This document shows, piece by piece, positions 50,081-61,009 of a stretch of DNA of 64,000 nt (position 1 is the first letter of the stretch; the number at the start of each line of letters is the position of its first letter). The position numbers and the translations under genes are program-made. Source of the stretch: Caenorhabditis remanei (Eukaryota; Nematoda; Chromadorea; Rhabditida; Rhabditidae). The stretch is from positions 12,834,001-12,898,000 of the forward strand of contig NC_071329.1 of the NCBI RefSeq assembly GCF_010183535.1, read 5' to 3'. A model generated the notes under the pieces. It was given only the letters and a program-made list of their open reading frames with translations, ran no database searches and was not told the origin of the DNA.

Positions 50081-52514
50081 ATGCGGATTCTCAATTTTCC
50101 ATATCTGGTCTATGAGAATATTCTGAAGCATCTCGAGCCCAGTGAGCTACTTCTCTTGTCTTTTTGCTCATTGAAAACTAGAGCTCTTGTACAGTGCGTG
50201 CAAAAAGGATAGGACACCCCTCGATTTCGGGTCTCCTGAATGAACGAAAAAAGTTATGAAAATTTTGACACTGCCATTCGATTCAGCGTACAAAATAACC
50301 CCCGGGTACATATTTTCATCATCTTACCACTTTTCATATTGCCATACCACCAGAAAGTCACTTTTTTGGGCGTGCAAAAAGGATAGGACATCCTCGAAAA
50401 TCCGATTTTCAGTTGATTTTTCGGAATTTTTCTTCACGAATAATTGTTTTAACATATCAAAATATGCTTTTTATGTAGTTTTCAAGTATTTTCTCATGTT
50501 TTCCCTCATTTTCAACTCCGGCAGGCAATGTTAGACAATGTTCAAAATCGACCTCTCAGAAATACTTACTGTTTCAGAGTTTCAGGATGTGTATCTCAGT
50601 GCTCAGATAACGTACATTTCTGAAACTTGGCAGAAATGTCAATCATGTATCTGGTAATTAAATACACAAAGATTATATAAAATAATGGCAGTTTTAGAAA
50701 GTTCCACTCAAAACTCTGGAACTCGTGTGGACAAAAATTCACTATTTTCAAAAAATGTGTTTCGAACGAATATTCTTCCACTAAAGTAAAGGAGATGATT
50801 ACAAAACTTGACAAAATAACATAACAATGCTTTGCAAACAAGTTCAGACTATTTGTATAGATTTTAAACACTTTTTTGAAAATAGTGAATTTTTGTCCAC
50901 ACGAGTTCTAGAGTTTTGAGTGGAACTTTCTAAAACTGCAATTATTTTATATAATCTTTGTGTATTTGATTACCAGATACATGATTGACATTTCTGCCAA
51001 GTTTCAGAAATGTACGTTATCTGAGCACTGAGATACACGCCGTCAAACTCTGAAACAGTAAGTATTTCTGAGAGGTCGATTTTGAACATTGTCTAACATT
51101 GCCTACCGGAGTTGAAAATGAGGGAAAACATGAGAAAATACTTGAAAACTACATAAAAAGCATATTTTGATATTTTAAAACAATTATTCGTGAAAAAAGA
51201 ATTCCGAAAAATCAACTGAAAATCGGATTTTCGAGGATGTCCTATCCTTTTTGCACGCCCAAAAAAGTGATTTTCTGGTGGTATGGCAATATGAAGTGGT
51301 AAGATGATGAAAATATGTACCCGGGGGTTATTTTGTACGCTGAATCGAATGGCAGTGTCAAAATTTTCATAACTTTTTTCGTTCATTCAGGAGACCCGAA
51401 ATCGAGGGGTGTCCTATCCTTTTTGCACGCACTGTATCAAGAATGCGTCACACTCCAACTCATTCGATTTTCGTATTGGACAGACCTGAAGAAATGAATT
51501 ATGCATTGGTAGACCAACCGGAAAAAGAAGAAATTGTGATAACCTGGAATTGGGAAAACGAAAAAATGGGAGGTGTTAGAACAGAAAGAGTAAAATCAAA
51601 GAATATCGATTTGGAATGTAGGTAAGATTTGTTACATTTATGGCACTGGTCTCGACTCAATTCTTCTTTGATTTATCAACTGTTTATGAACATGAACATT
51701 GAAAAAAACAATCTACTTTCAGAATCACCTTCAAGAAAAACTCAAACACTCCAATTTTATGGTGTTCGTTCGAAAATCAATCATCTCGGAAAAGATTTGC
51801 AACTTCATTACATTCATATATGTGTGAGGTGTTTCATGTGAAACCAGAAATGCAATTCAAATTGTCTCTGGATTACATGGATGAACTTCCGTATACGAAT
51901 GCAGTTAGAGATGTCACACTACTTGATACAAATTTTAACCCTCAAGCTGTTGATGAGTTTTTTGACAAGTTCCATGTGACACGAGCACTTTTCTCTAAAA
52001 GTCATAGACTGAACAATCCATTAAAGAATTCTATCAAATTTCATCGAGTCAATAATCTTTTTTTAAACACATCTTGTTGGCTCAATCCCTCACAATTTCT
52101 CGAAATGGACTGTGAAAATCTGATAATGGCTGAATCGAGTCTCCAAATACGTGATTTGATCAGTTTTGTAAACCAGTGGTTAGAAGGAAGCAATACAAGG
52201 CTAAAAACAATGTATGTTCTTTCAAACATAGGCATCGATGCTGATACTATACTAGATCATTTTGATTCAAGTCCATGGAATCCTGAAGTGGATAAACTAG
52301 AATATAATAAACCGTGAGTGAATACTATTGGAACTTTTTTTAAAAGTTTTGGTATTTTAGAATTCACGAATATTGTGAAAAAATATGGCACGACTTCATT
52401 CATAGAGAAGAGACGAGAAACGGAGTACTTAAAAGAAAATGTGACGGACTACGTGCAATAATCAGGCTCTCGACTGCACAGTTTCACTTTCACGTACTGC
52501 ATAACAAGGGATGA
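50081..52514 (+). pseudogene. F-box / FBA2 (fbxb-type) gene broken by a palindromic element in exon 1
   Basis: Exon 1 (50081-50191 plus 51437-51621) is split after codon 37 by a 1,243-bp element and its TA duplication. The two parts add up to 296 bp, exactly the exon 1 length of the intact paralogue at 59135. Exon 2 is 51723-52313 (591 bp, same as both paralogues) and exon 3 is 52361-52514. All downstream phases and splice sites are intact, so the insertion seems to be the only lesion. F-box: PSELLLLSFCSLKTRALV. FBA2 region: VRDVTLLDTN, FHVTRALFS, FVNQWLEGSNTRLKTM. TTTCAGAACAATG at the start marks trans-splicing. Whether the element can be removed by splicing is unknown. As written it introduces stops. 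Confidence 0.85.
50192..51434. mobile_element. 1,243-bp palindromic (fold-back) TA-inserting element, copy 1
   Basis: Ends CAGTGCGTGCAAAAAGGATA and its inverse, flanked by TA on both sides, as for Tc1/mariner superfamily insertions. The left half repeats in inverse on the right over nearly its whole length, leaving a loop of roughly 100 bp near 50800. No transposase frame, so it is non-autonomous. It interrupts exon 1 of the F-box gene. Confidence 0.88.
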
Positions 52515-52559
52515 GTGAAATCATTTTATTTTTTTCTGTGTTTTCCTTTTGTAAAATAC

Positions 52560-53532
52560 AGTAGCGGTCATAGGTGAGTATACCTCCATATTTTCATGCG
52601 TATCTCAGCTGAAATAAGTCCGTTTTGCATCAACTTATTTTTTGACAGATAACTGAAATATCCAGTAAAGCTGGCATAAGTTTTTGTTCGAAGTAATCAG
52701 CTGATTTTTTTGATTATCATTTTTTTCTGATCTCGATTTAAAAATTCGAAAAAAAAACTATTTATTTTGAACTGGACGATTTTTTATGTTGTTGAACAAC
52801 GTTCATGGCAACAAAATATAATGCTTCAATGCTTCTGTGCATCTTGATCACCTTGCTACAGCTCCAGAAGTCCAATGTAGCAAATTATCTTTTGAATCTT
52901 TTTCACTCACTTTGATTTCCAAGTTTTACCCAATTTTTCATGTTTTTTGATTAGGAAACAACTGTAACTAACTAAAATAAAGTCAGAATTTCGTTTTTCA
53001 TGTAAAACTCAACTCAAACTTGCGAGCTGTTACTGCTATATAATCTACAATCATGAAAAATTATGTAAAACTTGGAAATCGAAGTTTTTTGAGTGAAAAT
53101 AGGTTAAAAACTGTTTTCACAAATTCCTGATTTTCAATAGTAATAATGTTGATAAATATGATACCTATCTTTTCCCACATTTTTTGGCTGATTCGGATCA
53201 ATTTACGATGAATTATAACGTTTTATCCAAGTATACCATTTTGTTCTTCTGGAGCTGTAGCACGGTGATCAAGATACGCAGAAGCATTTCAACATAATAT
53301 TTTGTTTTATAAACTTTCCTTAACATTTTTGACTCAAAAAACCATAAGGTCCAATTCAAAAATGAAAAGTTTTTCCAGATTTTAAAATCAAGATCAGGAA
53401 AAAAAGCAGGATCTTATGTCAGTTTTACTGGATAATTCGGATATCTGTCAAAAAAAGTTCATGCAAAACGGACTTATTTCAGCTGAGATACGCATGAAAG
53501 TATGGAGGTATACTCACCTATAACCGCTACTG
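52560..53532. mobile_element. 973-bp palindromic TA-flanked element, second family
   Basis: Ends CAGTAGCGGTCATAGGTGAG on the left and its near-inverse on the right (one mismatch in the first 15), flanked by TA/TA. Inner arms also pair (for example CTCCAGAAG near 52862 with its inverse near 53247). No open frame of note. Non-autonomous Tc1/mariner-type fold-back element by structure. Confidence 0.8.
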
Positions 53533-53966
53533 TATGTATATTTGTTATGTTTCTTTTCTCTATAAGACATTGTCAACATGTCTTTTTCCTGGTTTTCTCT
53601 TTTTTCTCTTTCATTACTTGAATCAATAAAATAAACATTTTCTGAACATTTTCAGAAAGCCTACAAAAACATTTTTTCTGAAATGTATACAGTACCGCTC
53701 AAAAGATTTTTTGGTCATAACCTGTTGCAAATTGACCGGATGGATCTGAAACTTTAGGAAAAAATTACTTGTAGATAACTTGAAGAAATCTAATCTGTTT
53801 CCATTTTTCCATTCAAACTTACGTGATCTGGAACTGTGTAATATAGTTTAGAAACAACACTAAAATTGAAGATAGATGCGGTCAAACATAGCCCAGCAAT
53901 TTAAACTATCTGAAATCTACCTTTTACATAATGATAGTTTTGCTAAAAATACTTACCACAAGAGCA

Positions 53967-54490
53967 ATGTTGCAGACAAAAATCAAAACTTTCCGTCGTG
54001 TGAAACCCAACCAACAAAGAAGAGTCAAGTGTTCTCTACTGCCTCCGATAGCCAAAGCGCTGTCTCCATCGTAATTTACGAGGGAGAACGACCAATGGTT
54101 AAGAATGGCTCGGAAACAATCAGGACGCTACCACCGAGGAAAATAAGGAACAAAAGAAGGTATGTAAAAAAAAACTAGCGAAAACTTTATAAATTATGTA
54201 ATATTTTTGAGGAGCTCGAATCGGTTGTCCAGCCAATCATCTCCAAGCTTTACTCGGCTGGAGGTGAAGGAGGAGAACAAGCTGCTGAAGAGCCAGCGGA
54301 GGATCAGTTATAAGGACTCTGGCACCCTCCATCTACTTGTTATTTCTTCGGGTCACCGTTCAAAAGATGCTTTACCCCGCCATACTTTCCAATCCCGCAT
54401 TCCCATCACCATCCCATGTACGAGTTTAGTGAAGTCAATTGTCTTCTTTTTAAATTATATTTGCTTGTCTTGTAAAATAAATAATTTATT
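53967..54490 (+). pseudogene. Rearranged fragment of a BiP-type ER Hsp70 gene (hsp-3/hsp-4-like)
   Basis: 53990-54090 reads [20 protein letters not shown] and [10 protein letters not shown], the start of the Hsp70 substrate-binding domain. It then jumps out of frame to a segment that reads [15 protein letters not shown], and after an intron-like GTATGT gap continues from about 54211 as ELESVVQPIISKLYSAGG, ending AEDQL and TAA at 54313. Roughly 150 codons are missing in between and the N-terminal ATPase part is absent. The terminal tetrapeptide departs from KDEL/HDEL. An AATAAA-like 3' end is near 54475. Retention of an intron position suggests DNA-level duplication rather than retrotransposition. 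Confidence 0.8.
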
Positions 54491-55048
54491 TGTTTAATTC
54501 TGTGATTGCGTTGAATGGGGTAATTCAGAATGCAGAAACTTATGAAAAAAAATAAGCAGGTGTGGTATGAATGGCAATGTCGTAGTAAATGGCTTCTCTC
54601 TTGACCGGATGATTTCCCTACCGGTGTTCCGTTTGCAACTATCCGAAATGGTGTTTCCACACTGGAAGTAGTCATAAACAGTAATTATGAAGTCTGCGGC
54701 ATTGTCAAACAACGAATTTCACAAGATTAAATTGTATTATAAAACAATTCGTTGAAAATATAATTTATAATTTGAAAACACAAATTTGATGAACCTTTAT
54801 GGGATTAGATGCCAGTAAAAATCAATTGTATTCGGTTGCAAAAGAAAAATGCTGTAGACTCACAAATCCAGGACGGTTTTCACCCACTAATCCAATAAAT
54901 TCAAAATGAGAGTGAATAATATGACGAAAAAAGGGAAACAGTTGAAAGCTTGTAGCATGAAAAGTAAAGTAAAGACAAAGTTTTTATACAATGACATTCC
55001 AAATGCCAGAGTTTAAACGCTCTTTGATATAAACAATTAAGATTGAAC
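54491..55048. other. Intergenic region
   Basis: 3' flank between the BiP pseudogene and the stop of the second F-box gene. Nothing further recognised. Confidence 0.4.
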
Positions 55049-58010
55049 TTAATTTTTTAAAACCAGAAAATGTAACTGGTATTCAGTGGCCCGAATCAAT
55101 GCACGTGAGCCATCGCTTTGTCTTCTGAGAATCCCGCTTCTCAGCATATATTTATTGATGTCATACAGAAAATAGAGAAGTGCCTCACAGTAATCGTGAA
55201 CTCTGAAACCAATAAAATGGGTCTATAGATATAAAAACGGTTTCTGTAATTTTTCACTTACGGTTCGTCATATTCGATTTTATCAACTTCTGGATCCCAT
55301 GCTTCCAAATTGAAATTATCCATTATAAGGTGAGTGTCATCAGCGACGCTTTTGAACATTGACATCGATTTCAGACGTGTATTATTCCCTTCTAACCAGT
55401 TATTTAAAAGATGAATCATATCTTTCTTGTGTAACGTGGAGCTTGAAAACATTATATTTTCACATTTCACTTTGAGCAAACGCGATATATCCAGCCAAGG
55501 AGACCAGCTGATAAACAAATTATTGATTTCACGAAATTTGCAGGAATTTTTCAAAAGCCTGTCTGGAACGGAACGTTGACAGAAAAGTGCTCGTGTAACG
55601 TGGAACTTTTCGAAGAACTCATCAGCGACTGTTGAATTCACCGAAGTTTTAAGGAATGTTACATCTCTAACTGTATTTGTATACGGTAGTTCCTCCATAT
55701 AATCCAGAGACAGTTTGAATTGCATTTCCGGTTTCACATGAAACACCTCACGCATATGCGAATGAAGTGCAGTTGCAAATCGTTTTCGAGTCGAAACGTC
55801 TTCACATCTACACACCAATGTGGGGATGTTGAGTTTTCTATGGAATGTTACTCTGAAATAATGACTAACAATATCTATTAGTACAATTTCATTTGAAAAT
55901 AACAGATTCAGTGTCAATAACGGTCCAATATTGTCGATTGTTAGAAGAATCTATAGATCAGAAGTAGTTATTTATTTTTGTAATTGACAACTTTTCTGAC
56001 TTTAAGAGTTACAGTTAACTGATATGAAAAGCTAAGAAACTCACTGTTCTTCTTTGAAAAGAGTTGGTTCGAAGAGGACATTGTTTGCAAATCTATAAAT
56101 CTCTAAGGAGTGCAAAAAAGTTGTCAACTATCAGTGCGTGCAAAAAGGATAGGACACCCCTCGATTTCGGGTCTCCTGAATGAACGAAAAAAGTTATGAA
56201 AATTTTGACACTGCCATTCGATTCAGCGTACAAAATAACCCCCGGGTACATATTTTCATCATCTTACCACTTTTCATATTGCCATACCACCAGAAAGTCA
56301 CTTTTTTGGGCGTGCAAAAAGGATAGGACATCCTCGAAAATCCGATTTTCAGTTGATTTTTCGGAATTTTTTTTCACGAATAATTGTTTTAACATATCAA
56401 AATATGCTTTTTATGTAGTTTTCAAGTATTTTCTCATGTTTTCCCTCATTTTCAACTCCGGCAGGCAATGTTAGACAATGTTCAAAATCGACCTCTCAGA
56501 AATACTTACTGTTTCAGAGTTTCAGGATGTGTATCTCAGTGCTCAGATAACGTACATTTCTGAAACTTGGCAGAAATGTCAATCATGTATCTGGTAATTA
56601 AATACACAAAGATTATATAAAATAATGGCAGTTTTAGAAAGTTCCACTCAAAACTCTGGAACTCGTGTGGACAAAAATTCACTATTTTCAAAAAATGTGT
56701 TTCGAACGAATATTCTTCCACTAAAGTAAAGGAGATGATTACAAAACTTGACAAAATAACATAACAATGCTTTGCAAACAAGTTCAGACTATTTGTATAG
56801 ATTTTAAACACTTTTTTGAAAATAGTGAATTTTTGTCCACACGAGTTCTAGAGTTTTGAGTGGAACTTTCTAAAACTGCAATTATTTTATATAATCTTTG
56901 TGTATTTGATTACCAGATACATGATTGACATTTCTGCCAAGTTTCAGAAATGTACGTTATCTGAGCACTGAGATACACGCCGTCAAACTCTGAAACAGTA
57001 AGTATTTCTGAGAGGTCGATTTTGAACATTGTCTAACATTGCCTACCGGAGTTGAAAATGAGGGAAAACATGAGAAAATACTTGAAAACTACATAAAAAG
57101 CATATTTTGATATTTTAAAACAATTATTCGTGAAAAAAGAATTCCGAAAAATCAACTGAAAATCGGATTTTCGAGGATGTCCTATCCTTTTTGCACGCCC
57201 AAAAAAGTGATTTTCTGGTGGTATGGCAATATGAAGTGGTAAGATGATGAAAATATGTACCCGGGGGTTATTTTGTACGCTGAATCGAATGGCAGTGTCA
57301 AAATTTTCATAACTTTTTTCGTTCATTCAGGAGACCCGAAATCGAGGGGTGTCCTATCCTTTTTGCACGCACTGTATAAAGACAAAGTTATATTTTGCTC
57401 TACATACCCTAAAACGGCATATCAAATGGCAATTAGTGGCCTCACTGAATTTTATTCTTCAAACTTCAACAAAAACCCCAGAAGATTTCTTTGGATAATG
57501 ACTGGCTTACTTTCAAATTGAGAAAACTTATTACCACGATAACTTCTAACTTCACTTTGAGCAGAGTGAATATTCTAACTAACCTTCAATAAAATGGAAA
57601 ATTGAGAGGTATCAGTAAGCGGCCAACTGGTTGTATTCAGAAACAGTAAGGAAATATATAAATAAATGAATAACAGTAATAAAAATATATTCTTCAAAAG
57701 CTAACCTGCAGTCTAAATGCACATCTTTGAATTTGAGTTGAGTCCAATTATCTAGATTTTCACTCTCCATCGCTATCTTCTTCCAAGTCCAGCTCAGCAA
57801 TATTTGTTCTTTTTCTGGTTTTTCTACAAATCCATAACTCATCTTCTTAGGCTTATTCAGAAGGAAAACGGTATAAGTTGGATTGTGACGCATTCTTGAA
57901 ACAAGAGCTCGAGTCTTCAAAGAGCAAAAAGACAAGAGAAGTAGCTCACTGGGCTCGAGATGCTTCTGAATATTCTCTTGGACCAGATATGGAAAATTGA
58001 GAAACCTCAT
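55049..58010 (-). CDS. F-box / FBA2 (fbxb-type) protein, second copy
   Basis: Three exons: 58010-57706, 55852-55262, 55202-55049, giving 349 aa. F-box in residues about 1-40 (MRFLNFPYLVQENIQKHLEP, SELLLLSFCSLKTRAL). FBA2 region in exon 2 (VRDVTFLKTS, FHVTRALFC, LLNNWLEGNNTRLKSM). The C-terminal exon carries LRRQSDGSRAL. Family members are SCF substrate-recognition subunits that evolve rapidly in Caenorhabditis. Intron 1 is 1.85 kb because it holds a full copy of the palindromic element (56132-57374). It lies head-to-head with the copy at 59135, and the two with their shared upstream DNA form an inverted duplication. TTTTTTCAGAACAATG at the start suggests trans-splicing. No lesion seen. Confidence 0.88.
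56132..57374. mobile_element. 1,243-bp palindromic TA-type element, copy 2
   Basis: Same length and orientation as the element at 50192-51434. By reading I find a single difference (C at 50432, T at 56372). The right flank is TATAAAG. The left flank reads ACTAT, so the adjoining dinucleotide is AT rather than TA, leaving the target duplication imperfect on that side. It lies in intron 1 of the minus-strand F-box gene. Confidence 0.88.
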
Positions 58011-58091
58011 TGTTCTGAAAAAAGAAAAACTGCTAGAAAATATGTTAAGGAATATTGAATAGCAGAGAAAGAAGATGAAGGAATCGATAAT

Positions 58092-58104
58092 GGGGGGGGG
58101 GGGG
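58092..58104 (+). repeat. Mono-G tract (13 G)
   Basis: Uninterrupted run of 13 G just upstream of the minus-strand F-box gene start. Its partner position in the other arm of the inverted repeat (near 59045) lacks the run. Confidence 0.9.
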
Positions 58105-58736
58105 TTCTCATGAGAATAGTGGCTTAGCGTTTGGTCATGCGAGATTGAAAAAAACCCGAAGCACTCTGAAAAAGAAAACTTTTCTTGAAATTGAATTTAA
58201 CTGTTTCAGTGTAGAATCAACTACTCTCGATATTCCAAAACTACAAGTTTGAATCAGAACGAACACAACGACGTCAGATTACGTCTGCTCACACAACGTT
58301 CTCGGAGTACTTGACACTGCACGGTCTCCCAAAGTCTTCTTGGACACACATTCACTATCAGTATGCCGTTGTCCACAACCTCTTTTTATGGTTCTTTATT
58401 GATTGTTACCCACGAGACCAGGGCCATGAGAAAAGGAATAGTAGTTTGATTTGATTAACAGTTTTATACTTTTCGGAATATAGACACTGAAAAATTTAAT
58501 TGATTGGAAAAATCTAATCAAGATTCTCATTTTTTTGAATTTTTGTTATAAAACTTCAAATCTTTCCAGACCGTGTTTCGCAAATACTGATGCAGAAAAA
58601 CTGCCAAGTACTTCTAGAACGATGTGTGTCGTTGTGTTCGTTCTGATTCAAACTTGTGTTGATTAGAAATTTTTCAGTGTCTATATTCCGAAAAGTATAA
58701 AACTGTTAATCAATTCAAACTACTATTCCTTTTCTC

Positions 58737-58904
58737 ATGGCCCTGGCCTTATGGAGAACAATCAATATGGGACCACACGGAGAGGTGGTGGACGACGACA
58801 TACTGTTTGTGCGTCCAAGAAGAGGTTGGGAGACCGTGCAGTGTCAAATACTCTTTGAACAACGTTTAGACAGTCGTAATGTGACGTCGTTGTGTTCGTT
58901 ATGA
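58737..58904 (+). CDS. Second copy of the micropeptide ORF (55 aa, altered C-terminus)
   Basis: ATG GCC at 58737 opens a 55-codon frame to TGA at 58902. It aligns with the ORF at 49671 over the first ~30 residues (LWRTIN, GPHG, DDD, LFVRPRR), then diverges and loses the second hydrophobic segment. It lies inside one arm of the inverted repeat. The inverse counterpart near 58430-58339 is disrupted by a stop. May be a decaying copy. Confidence 0.25.
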   Translation: MALALWRTINMGPHGEVVDDDILFVRPRRGWETVQCQILFEQRLDSRNVTSLCSL

Positions 58905-59134
58905 TTCAAACGTGTAGTTGAGGAATATCCAGAGTAGTTGATTCTACTCTTAAAAAAGAGAAACAGTTTTCATTTTTAGGAAGTTTCGTGCCTTTTCTTT
59001 TTCCAGTCTCGCATGACCAAAGGCTAGAGTCACTATTCTCATGAGAACTCTCCCCAATTATTGATTCTATTTTTTTTTCTCTTCTTTTCAGTATTCCTTA
59101 ACATATTATCTAGCGGTTTTCCTTTTTCAGAACA

Positions 59135-60368
59135 ATGAGGATTCTCAATTTTCCAATTCTGGTCTATGAGAATATTCTGAAGCATCTTAAGCCCAGTGAG
59201 CTACTTCTGTTGTCTTTTTGCTCATTGAGAACTAGAGCTCTTGTTTCACGAATGCGTCACACTCCAACTTATACCGTTTTCGTCTTGAACAGACCTGAAG
59301 AAATGAATTATGCATTGGTAAACGAACCAGAAAAAGAAGAAATTGTGATAACCTGGAATTGGAACAACGAAAAAATGGGAGGCGTTAGAACAGAAAGAAT
59401 AAAATCAAAGTATATCGATTTGGAATGTAGGTAAGATTTGCTACATGATAATTAGTACGGTTTATAGCACTGGTCTAGACTCAATTCTTTTTTGATTTAT
59501 CACATGAACTGTTTATGAACATTGAAAAAAAAACAATTTACTTTCAGAATTACCTTCAAGAAAAACTCCAACACTCCAATTTTATGGTGTTCGTTTGAAA
59601 ATCAATCATCTCGGAAAAGATTTGCAACTGCGCTTCATTCTCATATGTGTGAAGTATTCCGAGTTGAACCAGAAATGCAATTCAAATTATCTCTGGATTA
59701 TATGAATGAACTCCCATATACGAACACAGTTAGAGATGTTACACTACTTGATACAACTGTTAACTCTCGAATTGTTGATGAGTTTTTTGAGAAATTCCAT
59801 GTGACACGAGCACTTTTCTCTAAAAGCTATAAACGGAACAATCCATTAAAAGATTCTTGTAAATTTCATCAAATCAATAATTTGTTTATTGATTGTTCGT
59901 CTTGGATTGACGGGTCATATCTATTGAAGTTTGATTGTCAAAATCTGGTTGCAATAGTACCTTCCGTCAGAGAGAACAGTTTGATAAAATTTGTGAATCA
60001 ATGGTTGGAAGGAAAATATACAAAGCTTAGAACAATGGCCGTTTTGTTGGATACAGATGTAGACGCTCCAATTGTATTAAATCAATTCAGTTTAGCTCCA
60101 TGGAACGCTGAGGAAGACAAAATTAACTACGATTTGCCGTAAGTACAAAGTTAATGCACTTCTAATGCCGAACAACTTTCGCTCTATGAAAAGTGATAGA
60201 GGTTTTCGCACAGTTTCAGTTTTCAGAGTACATGATTATTGCAAACGATTATTCAAAGAATTGAATGATATGGATAGAAGCGGTGTTCTTAGAAGACAAA
60301 GCGATGGATTGCGTGCAGTAATGAGAGGGAAACTTGGTCAATTTCTCTTTCACGTATTGGACAATTAG
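59135..60368 (+). CDS. F-box / FBA2 (fbxb-type) protein, third copy
   Basis: Three exons: 59135-59430, 59548-60138, 60227-60368, giving 342 aa. F-box: MRILNFPILVYENILKHLKP then SELLLLSFCSLRTRALVSRM. FBA2: VRDVTLLDTTVN, FHVTRALFS, FVNQWLEGKYTKLRTM. C-terminal exon: LRRQSDGLRAVMRGKLGQF. It is intact and nearly identical in exons 1-2 to the broken copy at 50081, making it the best guide to that gene's original structure. TTTTTCAGAACAATG precedes the start. Predicted SCF substrate receptor, substrate unknown. Confidence 0.9.
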
Positions 60369-61009
60369 TATAACCCACTGGATATTTCTCGAGTTATATA
60401 TTTTCAGAAAAACAACTGAAGACGCATTTTTTTTGAATTAACTTTATTTACTGACCCAGATTTTCTTTATTCAATCGGCCCTCATAACAATTTCGCGATT
60501 TCATCAAAAACTCGAAAAAATAGGCTGCGTCATTAAGACAGCCACCTTTGAGAATTTTCACATTATCCATGATTTTTTTCCGTTTATTTCACATAAAACG
60601 TTTTTGATCAATAAAATTACTATTTTAGCAATTACCAAATTACCAAAATTTCCAAAATTACCATAGGCATTTTCTTATTTTTCTTCGTATTTTTCCATTA
60701 AAAATTCTACTTTGAAGAGCCAGTTTAGGCCAAAAAGACGGAAACTTGGGATTTCTGAGGAAACTATCGTAACCCGTATATCAGTTAGAGGGGGCAATAT
60801 TTTCGTGTGGAAATTTACTTTCTTCGGTACTATTCTGACGGTTTCGTAACACTTGTGACTAGAATAAAGAGGCTCTGAATGCTCAGAGGCTTTATGACTG
60901 CACTTCAATTTATCATCAGCAGCATTTTCGTATTCTTTATTGTCAACAGTAAACTTTTATAAAAGTACATTAAGTGTTCGAAACAGTGTTAATAAGAAGA
61001 TTTTTCTAG
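60369..61009. other. Convergent intergenic region
   Basis: AT-rich 3' flanks of the third F-box gene (+) and hydrolase copy 3 (-). Short ATTACCAAA-type direct repeats near 60630-60665. No exon supported. Confidence 0.4.

Larger units (their letters stand above)
58011..59134. repeat. Inverted-repeat spacer between head-to-head F-box genes
   Basis: Matching inverted arms: CTCATGAGAATAGT near 58109 with its inverse near 59034; CACGGTCTCCC near 58319 with its inverse near 58827; GGAATATAGACACTGAAAAA near 58475 with its inverse near 58677. The symmetry centre is near 58580. The arms continue into the F-box exons on either side. Includes a 13-G tract at 58092-58104. Confidence 0.8.

Noticed and set aside
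50256..50871. Open frames inside the palindromic elements as transposase genes
   Set aside because: They are mirror images of each other, short, and show no DDE-type or helix-turn-helix motifs.
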